Shown here one piece after another: positions 58,494-64,000 of a stretch of 64,000 nt of DNA. Position numbers and translations under genes: made by a program. The DNA is from an uncultured Planctomycetales bacterium. GTDB lineage: Bacteria > Planctomycetota > Planctomycetia > Pirellulales > Thermoguttaceae. The notes below the pieces were generated by a model. It saw nothing but the letters and a program-made list of their open reading frames with translations, was not told the DNA's origin and did not search any database. The stretch is taken from positions 5,349 to 69,348 of the forward strand of contig CALARR010000392.1 in NCBI GenBank assembly GCA_937889015.1. Reading direction: 5' to 3'. Numbering within the stretch: the stretch's first letter is position 1; each line of letters begins with the position of its first letter.

Positions 58494-59978
58494 ATGTCCG
58501 TGGTTTCGGCACTCGTGGCGATCTGTACATTGCTCGGCCAGACTCGCGGCGACGCAGCCGGCCAGCAACCGGACTATGTGTCGCGCGTGGCCAGTCACCT
58601 GGACCGGATGATGTCGGTTGGGTTGGATCGTTACGGTCCCGAACATTCGGGGCTGTGGCTGGCGAGCATTGACCTGAGGCAAGGCGGCTGCGCGGAAGAC
58701 AAACCGGCCCATTTGCGCTGGTATCGCGACATCTATTCTCCGCGTGGCAGCAATCTCTACTGGGACCTGCCTTTGTTGGAGGCGGCCTACGAAGTGTCGC
58801 GACTCACGGGGCGCGAGCGATATGCGCGCGGCGCGGACCAGTATCTCCGCTGCTTTCTGCAGAAGTGTGCCGGCACGCCCAGCGGCCTGTTCCAGTGGGG
58901 AAACCACATCTACTACGACGTCTTCACCGACCGGGTGGTCGGTTTCTCCGGTTCGCATCACGAGTGCCGGCCGCACACGCCCACCTGGGACCGCTTCTGG
59001 AGCCTCGATCCCCAGCGCACGGAACGGGCGATCGTGGCCATCGGCCAGGGCCATGTGTGTAATCCGGAGAGCGGGCTGTTCTGCCGCCATGCGGATGTCC
59101 GAGGCGTGGCCGTGGAGGCGAAGCCGAAGGCCGACGCGGCGGTGCACTCGTTTCTCGAAGCTGGCGGAGTGATTGTGGAATCGTTGTGTTGGCTGGCCGC
59201 CAGAAAGGAATCGCCCGAGCGCGAGCGGTTGATCGAACTGGCGCATCGCACCGCGGCCTACAGCTTTGCGCAGCGCGACGCGCGGAACGGCCTGTTGCGG
59301 AACCAGCCCAACAAGCGCCGCTGGGACTATGAAACCGCCACCAGCGAGGTGGGCTTGTGGGCAGGTTGCTTGTTGCGGGCCGCGGCGCGCGTGCAGGACG
59401 ACCGTTTCCAGGCCATGGCCGCAGCGGCCGTGCGCGCTTGGGTCACGGCGGCGTATGATGAGCGCCGGGGCATGTATTTCGGGACCGTGAACGTGGAGGA
59501 CGCAGCACCGCGCGAGTTTCCGCCGCCGCGCGGGTACTGGCCGCCGAAATACGCCGAAGTCTTCGACCTGGCCACGCGGCCGACCCACAACTATCCCATG
59601 CCGATGGCGGAAGCCTGCCTCACGCTCTATCAGCGCACGCAGGAAGAGGTCTTTCGGCAGGCGGTGGCGCGATGGATCGGACAGGTGGAGCGAAGCCTAC
59701 CAGCCAACGGCGGCCAGGGCGCGTGTGCCGAAGACTATGGCCGGGCGATCCATTTCCTGGTGCGCGCGGCCCAAGAGCTGGACGATACGCGGGCGCGCGG
59801 ATTGGCGCAGCAGGTGGCCGAGGAGTCGGTACGATTGCTCTACGCCGGCCAGTACGGCATGTTCCGCTCGCATCCCGGCGAGGACCGCTGCGACGCGGTC
59901 GACGGGCCCGGCATCCTGATGTTGGCGTTGATCTACCTGCAGAACGGCTCGCTGGGCGCGGCGGACTTCGGCTTCTGA
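58494..59978 (+). CDS. Exported alpha-toroid (six-hairpin glycosidase-like) protein
   Basis: This is a 494-aa protein with a signal peptide (MSVVSALVAICTLLGQTRGD). It has repeated helical pairs typical of (alpha/alpha)6 toroid enzymes such as DUF1680 arabinofuranosidases or uronyl hydrolases. Examples are RWYRDIYSPRGSNLYWDLPL, GLFQWGNHIYYDVFTDRVVG and ETATSEVGLWAGCLLRAAAR. I cannot pick a family with certainty or point to catalytic residues. GGGAGA lies seven bases before the ATG. Third gene after the isomerase and symporter, supporting a role in polysaccharide or uronide breakdown. Confidence 0.65.
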   Translation: MSVVSALVAICTLLGQTRGDAAGQQPDYVSRVASHLDRMMSVGLDRYGPEHSGLWLASIDLRQGGCAEDKPAHLRWYRDIYSPRGSNLYWDLPLLEAAYEVSRLTGRERYARGADQYLRCFLQKCAGTPSGLFQWGNHIYYDVFTDRVVGFSGSHHECRPHTPTWDRFWSLDPQRTERAIVAIGQGHVCNPESGLFCRHADVRGVAVEAKPKADAAVHSFLEAGGVIVESLCWLAARKESPERERLIELAHRTAAYSFAQRDARNGLLRNQPNKRRWDYETATSEVGLWAGCLLRAAARVQDDRFQAMAAAAVRAWVTAAYDERRGMYFGTVNVEDAAPREFPPPRGYWPPKYAEVFDLATRPTHNYPMPMAEACLTLYQRTQEEVFRQAVARWIGQVERSLPANGGQGACAEDYGRAIHFLVRAAQELDDTRARGLAQQVAEESVRLLYAGQYGMFRSHPGEDRCDAVDGPGILMLALIYLQNGSLGAADFGF

Positions 59979-60042
59979 TCGCGCGGTTTTGGGCGGCGGC
60001 CATCGGCGAGGACCGCCGGGGCCGGTGCGTGACGCTTGGTGG

Positions 60043-61902
60043 TTACGGCTGGTTGGAGCCGGCCGCGGGGGCGGGGCTGCCGGCACGCACCAGTTCCAGC
60101 AGTTCGGCGATGTGTTTCTGATAGACACCGCGCGGGCCGGTGTTGTGTTTCTTGCAGAGGCTGGCGGCGTAGCCGGTGGCGAGACCCATCTGGCCGCAGG
60201 TGCGCATGACGCGCGGCCCACCCAGGCCCACGTGCGAGCAACTGAAGCAGCGGCCGGCCATCATCAGGTTTTCGATGTTTTTGGAATAGAGGCAGCGGAA
60301 GGGGATGTGGTAGAGGGGCGTCTTGTAGAACAGGGCCTTGGAGAGGAAGTCGCGGTCGTCGCCTTTGGCCGTCTTGGGGTCGAGGATGCGTTGATAGTGG
60401 ACGTCGATTTCGCGTTTCTCTTGGACCACGGCGTCGGGGAATTCGCGGCCGGTCGCGGCATCCTGCATGGTGTAGATGTAGTCGCCCACCAGGCGGCGCG
60501 ACTCGCGCTTGCCGCCCACGTAGCCGACCCAGGCCAGGCGGTAGTTGGCGTACTTGGGGTCCTTCTTGGCGTTGGCGAAGGATCCGTAGATCGCGCGGAG
60601 CATGTGGTCGCGAATCGCTTCGGCGTCGTCGATCTGGTGCTTGTCGTTGTCGCTGAACTCCCAATACCACTCGCCGGCGACCGCCGGTTTGTCCTTGGCC
60701 ACGGGCAGGGCCCAGGGCACTTCGGGGAAGGTCGAAGGGGCTTCGGCCTGTTCGGTGTACCACAGGACGGAAGTGCCCATCACGCGGCGGTCGGGCTTGG
60801 CGGGCGACCACAATTCGCCGTGCTTGTCCCACTCCTCGCCAAACTCGGTGTACGGTTCCCGGCCGTAGCGCGACTCGGCTCCGGCCCAATGGCCGATCCA
60901 GCCATCGCCGGTGCAGTCGATGAAGACGGGCGCCTGGAAGCGGAGGGTCTGGCCGGATTCCGTATGCGCGGCGTCGACGGCCAGGATGCGGTTGCCCTGC
61001 ATCTGCACGCCCGAGGCACGCCAATTGAAATAGATGGTCACATTCTTAGCGGCCTGCATGTGGCTGTGGCGTTTGGCCTCATCGGGAATGGCCTTGGCTG
61101 AGCCGTTGGGCCAGTGTTCGGTGTCGATCTGCTTGAGTAGTGTTTCGCCGTGGCCATAGATGCCCAGGGTGTGTACGCGGACTTCGCTGCTGGCGTTGCC
61201 GCCCAGCACGGGCCGGTCCTGCAGCAGGGCGACCTTCAAGCCGCACTGGTCCGCGGCCAAGGCGGCGGCGCAACCGGAGATACCGCCGCCGACAATCACC
61301 AAGTCGTAGGCGCCGGCCGAGGGCGGGACGGCAGGCACGCCCAGCAGTTGTTTGCGCCAGACGGAGAGGGCCGCCGGGTCATTGGGGGGCGGTGAGTCGA
61401 GATCCTGGGTGAAACAGAGCGCGTCGCAGCGGCCGTCGAAGCCGGTCAGATCTTCCAGTTCGATCGCTGCCTTGGGCCCGGCGATTTGCACGGTTCCGCC
61501 GTCCTGCCAGGCCCAACCTTCTTGCGTGCCGAAGACTGTGCTGAGCGGCTTGCCGTCGATGCACACGCGAAATTGTCCCGGCGCGGCCCACTTGCCGGGA
61601 ACCCAGTTCCTGGTCCGGACCCAAACGCGATAGGCGCCGGCGGCCGGAAAGCTGGCCGTGGTCTTGGCGTTGGCCACGCGGTTGCCCCAGCCATGGGCCA
61701 GCAGATAGGGCGAGCCCATCTGGTGAACGAATTGCTGGTCCACCGCCCAGCCTCCCTTTTCCTGGAAGGCCTCGGCCTCCAGCAGAACTGTTTTGGCGGT
61801 TCCGGGCGCAGCGGCCAGGACCTGGTCGACACACGGATCCAGCAGCAGGGTGGAAACGGTCGCCAAGAGGACAGGCAAGATCCAGGGGCGAGGGTGAGTC
61901 AC
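60043..61902 (-). CDS. FAD-dependent oxidoreductase, secreted
   Basis: This is a 619-aa exported flavoprotein. From the GTG at 61902 (AGGAG eight bases upstream) a signal peptide follows directly (THPRPWILPVLLATVSTLLL). A carbohydrate-binding-like beta domain (about 30-180) precedes the FAD domain with dinucleotide motif YDLVIVGGGISGCAAALAAD. Then RPVLGGNASSEVRVHTLGIY, FIDCTGDGWIGHWAGAESRY and NLMMAGRCFSCSHVGLGGPR mark the FAD_oxidored family (PF12831). The in-frame 61959 start would precede the signal. Likely oxidises a sugar or related compound outside the cytoplasm. Confidence 0.9.
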   Translation of the reverse strand: MTHPRPWILPVLLATVSTLLLDPCVDQVLAAAPGTAKTVLLEAEAFQEKGGWAVDQQFVHQMGSPYLLAHGWGNRVANAKTTASFPAAGAYRVWVRTRNWVPGKWAAPGQFRVCIDGKPLSTVFGTQEGWAWQDGGTVQIAGPKAAIELEDLTGFDGRCDALCFTQDLDSPPPNDPAALSVWRKQLLGVPAVPPSAGAYDLVIVGGGISGCAAALAADQCGLKVALLQDRPVLGGNASSEVRVHTLGIYGHGETLLKQIDTEHWPNGSAKAIPDEAKRHSHMQAAKNVTIYFNWRASGVQMQGNRILAVDAAHTESGQTLRFQAPVFIDCTGDGWIGHWAGAESRYGREPYTEFGEEWDKHGELWSPAKPDRRVMGTSVLWYTEQAEAPSTFPEVPWALPVAKDKPAVAGEWYWEFSDNDKHQIDDAEAIRDHMLRAIYGSFANAKKDPKYANYRLAWVGYVGGKRESRRLVGDYIYTMQDAATGREFPDAVVQEKREIDVHYQRILDPKTAKGDDRDFLSKALFYKTPLYHIPFRCLYSKNIENLMMAGRCFSCSHVGLGGPRVMRTCGQMGLATGYAASLCKKHNTGPRGVYQKHIAELLELVRAGSPAPAAGSNQP

Positions 61903-62401
61903 GGCGAGGGTCTCCTGGCAAGGGCAGGTGGATTGAGCGCGCGATTGGGTCTCGGGCAAGTCGCGCTGTGAGGCCGACTATCGGGCGGGCGGTCTTCCGG
62001 ACCAAGGGGCCGGGGCGGCGACATGGCATTTCCGAGATCCAATGGACCAAGACAGCCAGGGCATTCTAGCATGCCGGCAATGGTGCGACGAAGGGGTGCT
62101 ACACGGTTAGCGCAGGCAGGCCTCGACCCGGGGCGGTCTCTGGCAACATGGAAAGGATGCTGGATGTGCGTCGGCGCGCTGCATAGCAACACGTAACGCG
62201 GTACGGCCCGTGTTGAAATTGGTTGCGTCGCGAACGCTGTCTATAAGTGGTTCTAAGAAAGAGAGTTAGCGTCTCGCAAAGAGTCGTAACGCAATTAGCC
62301 CTTGTGGACGGGTTGTTGCATCCGTTCAGGGGAGACGGCGATCGCTGCCGCTGCTGCCGCGATTGCCCTTCGGATTTCAAGGGGCTGCCGCCAGTGGGCT
62401 T
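61903..62401. other. 500-bp intergenic region
   Basis: No gene or RNA recognised. On the + strand TTGGTT-N17-TATAAG (62219-62247) is promoter-like, but no rightward gene follows. Slightly lower GC around 62200-62300. Confidence 0.3.
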
Positions 62402-63721
62402 CTAATACGGCTTGGTAACGCCGGGCATGGCGCAGGGGTACATGCCGTTGGCGTCGGGATGCACGGGCGGTTCGGCGTCGAAGGCATATTGCTTGGGCGA
62501 GAGATCCAGGTTCGACTGCAGCGCTTCGTCCCAGGTGACGATCTGGCCGGAGTAGCTGGCCATGCGCCCGAGGATGGCCGTCATGGTGCTGTTGACCCCG
62601 TAGTCCACCTCGTTGTACGGATCGTTGCGCATCAGGGCCGCGAAGAAGTCGTGGTGCTCCTGCTGGTGTGAGTTGGTCGGCTTGTTCCAGCGGATCGGTT
62701 CCTGGCCGGGGCACTGGATCTCGCCGCGGGAGTGGGCAATGTTCTCGGCCACGCCCTTGGTTCCGTGCGCGTACTGCGAGTAGTTCTGCCAGCAGCCGGC
62801 GATCTGGCGGGCGTAGCTGAACAGTCTGGTGCCGTCGGCATAATCGTACTCGACCGCGTGGTGGTCATAGATCTCGCCGTAGTCGGGCCCGACGCGGACT
62901 TGCCGGCCGCCCATACCTTGGGCCCGGACCGGATGGGCGTCTTTCATGATCCAGTTGATCGCGTCGAGGCTGTGGATGGCCTGGTCCACGATGTGGTCGC
63001 CGCAGGTCCAGATGAAGAAATACCAGTTGCGCGTCTGGTACTTGAACTCGGTGTCGCCCGGTTGGCGAGGGCGCACGCTCAGGCCGCCCAGGTTGGTGTA
63101 GGCGCGGAGGAAGTTGATCTGGCCGATGGCCCCGTTGTGGATCTTGGCAACCAGTTCGCGCACGTAGGGTTGGTGTCGCATGTTGAGCCCCACGGCCACG
63201 CGCAGACCCTGGCGTTTGGCCTCCTCGTTCGCCGCCATCACGCGCCGGACGCCCGGCACGTCCACGGCCAGGGGCTTTTCCATGAAGATGTTCTTGCCGG
63301 CCTCGACGGCGGCCTGGAAGTGCTGCGGCCGGAAGCCCTGGGGCGAGGTGAGCAGGACCAGGTCCACGTCGGCCCGCAGGGCCTGGCGATAGGCGTCGAA
63401 GCCGACGAACTGGCGTTCGGGTGGCACATCGACGCGATTGCGGATTGCCTCGTTCTTGGCGAGTTGTGCCAAGCTGCGTTGGATCTGCTCGGCGAAGACA
63501 TCGGCCATGGCGACCAAGCGGACCGGAGCGGCCGTGCTGAGGGCCTGGCTGGCGGCGCCGGTGCCGCGGTTGCCGCAGCCGATCAAGGCGATGCGGATCA
63601 CTTCCTGGCCGGCGGCATGCACCATGCGCGAGAGGTCCAGGGCCTGGCTGACGCCGACGGCGGCGGTGGCCGCTGCACTGCTTGCCAAGAACGCGCGCCG
63701 CGAAGACCGGGAACTGTTCAT
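62402..63721 (-). CDS. Gfo/Idh/MocA family oxidoreductase, Tat-exported
   Basis: This is a 439-aa protein with a Tat signal (NSSRSSRRAFLASSAAATAA), a complete Rossmann motif (IRIALIGCGNRGTGAASQAL), FMEKPLAVDVPGVRRVMAA with the conserved Lys, and TCGDHIVDQAIHSLDAINWI (His typical of the active site). The ATG at 63721 follows AGGAG; the frame from 63835 has no homology. Same direction as the FAD oxidoreductase 500 bp downstream; both probably act on exported sugar oxidation. Confidence 0.92.
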   Translation of the reverse strand: MNSSRSSRRAFLASSAAATAAVGVSQALDLSRMVHAAGQEVIRIALIGCGNRGTGAASQALSTAAPVRLVAMADVFAEQIQRSLAQLAKNEAIRNRVDVPPERQFVGFDAYRQALRADVDLVLLTSPQGFRPQHFQAAVEAGKNIFMEKPLAVDVPGVRRVMAANEEAKRQGLRVAVGLNMRHQPYVRELVAKIHNGAIGQINFLRAYTNLGGLSVRPRQPGDTEFKYQTRNWYFFIWTCGDHIVDQAIHSLDAINWIMKDAHPVRAQGMGGRQVRVGPDYGEIYDHHAVEYDYADGTRLFSYARQIAGCWQNYSQYAHGTKGVAENIAHSRGEIQCPGQEPIRWNKPTNSHQQEHHDFFAALMRNDPYNEVDYGVNSTMTAILGRMASYSGQIVTWDEALQSNLDLSPKQYAFDAEPPVHPDANGMYPCAMPGVTKPY

Positions 63722-63886
63722 CGTCGGGCTCCTGAATCGCCGTGTGAGGGGGGGCAACGAACATCTCGGAGCGTAGCTCTTGGTCCGGTGACGCGTCTTG
63801 TACACAATCCGCGGCGATTGGTATTCTTTGCGCATGCTGGGCGATGTGCGGCGGAATGCTGGAGCGCGACCGCCGTCGGTCTGCGG

Positions 63887-64000
63887 ATGAAACTCTTGCA
63901 GAAGGATTTGGGTGTGGCGCTGGCCTGTGATGGGGCAGCCGCTGCGCGGCCCACTCCGGGCAGGGACACGGCCGCCGCGTTGCGGTGGCTGGCAGTGCGG
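63887..64000 (+). CDS. Possible start of an ORF running off the right edge
   Basis: Frame open from ATG 63887 to the window end (38 codons, MKLLQKDLGVALACDGAAAA...). I see no clear ribosome-binding site and no homology, so it may be chance in GC-rich DNA. Confidence 0.15.
   Translation, partial: MKLLQKDLGVALACDGAAAARPTPGRDTAAALRWLAVR

Overview
The window looks like a Planctomycetota chromosome segment (Pirellulales-like). It is GC-rich, with many Tat-exported Gfo/Idh/MocA oxidoreductases and sugar-phosphate-isomerase-like TIM barrels. It also has a PEP-CTERM protein, a DUF1571 lipocarrier-like protein, an LssY_C protein, very long multi-PAS sensor kinases and planctomycete-style integrase remnants. 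Genus cannot be fixed from the sequence alone.

Region 1 (1-10.4 kb) is a decayed defence/mobile island. An intact type I hsdM and the start of hsdS (running off the left edge) are followed by a serine-recombinase fragment and the 3' half of a tRNA-Val-like gene. Next comes a string of gene stubs (PLD nuclease, DUF3800, hsdR, DUF4268, hsdM) around one intact DUF3800 gene, then a PEP-CTERM protein and a Fic protein. Two long duplications are interleaved here: a 258-bp hsdM-upstream repeat and a 196-bp repeat. The second carries what looks like a complete small RNA gene (promoter, three short hairpins, terminator), present twice.

Region 2 (10.4-26.7 kb) is a signalling block. It holds a membrane hybrid histidine kinase, a REC-LuxR-HisKA_3-HATPase fusion, a FixJ-type regulator coupled to an 1825-residue PAS/GAF kinase, and then a CheR-like methyltransferase, a poly-HAMP chemoreceptor and CheW.

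Region 3 (26.7-36.8 kb) carries a secreted ceramidase-like enzyme, three Gfo/Idh/MocA proteins, a GT2 glycosyltransferase, a discoidin-like secreted protein and an Agl23-like membrane protein.

Region 4 (36.9-40.5 kb) is a second, small island. It is bounded by tRNA-Asn and a direct repeat of its 3' half, with an integrase stub next to the tRNA. It contains hsdM stubs, a DUF1016::nucleotidyltransferase fusion, a 66-aa partner and a collapsed nucleotidyltransferase.

Region 5 (40.8-64 kb) has aroA, LssY_C, DUF1571 and TlpA-like genes. A carbohydrate/redox neighbourhood follows: TIM-barrel isomerases, IclR regulator, DUF362 plus polyferredoxin pair, DegT aminotransferase, Gfo/Idh proteins, sodium:solute symporter, glycosidase-like toroid and an FAD oxidoreductase. 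Together these suggest uptake and oxidation/epimerisation of unusual sugars, which is an inference.

Two families of short dispersed intergenic repeats run through the whole window. One has six copies, mostly about 102 bp, with imperfect terminal inverted repeats and internal stems that covary between copies. The other is about 80 bp with five copies. Both repeatedly touch gene starts or stops.
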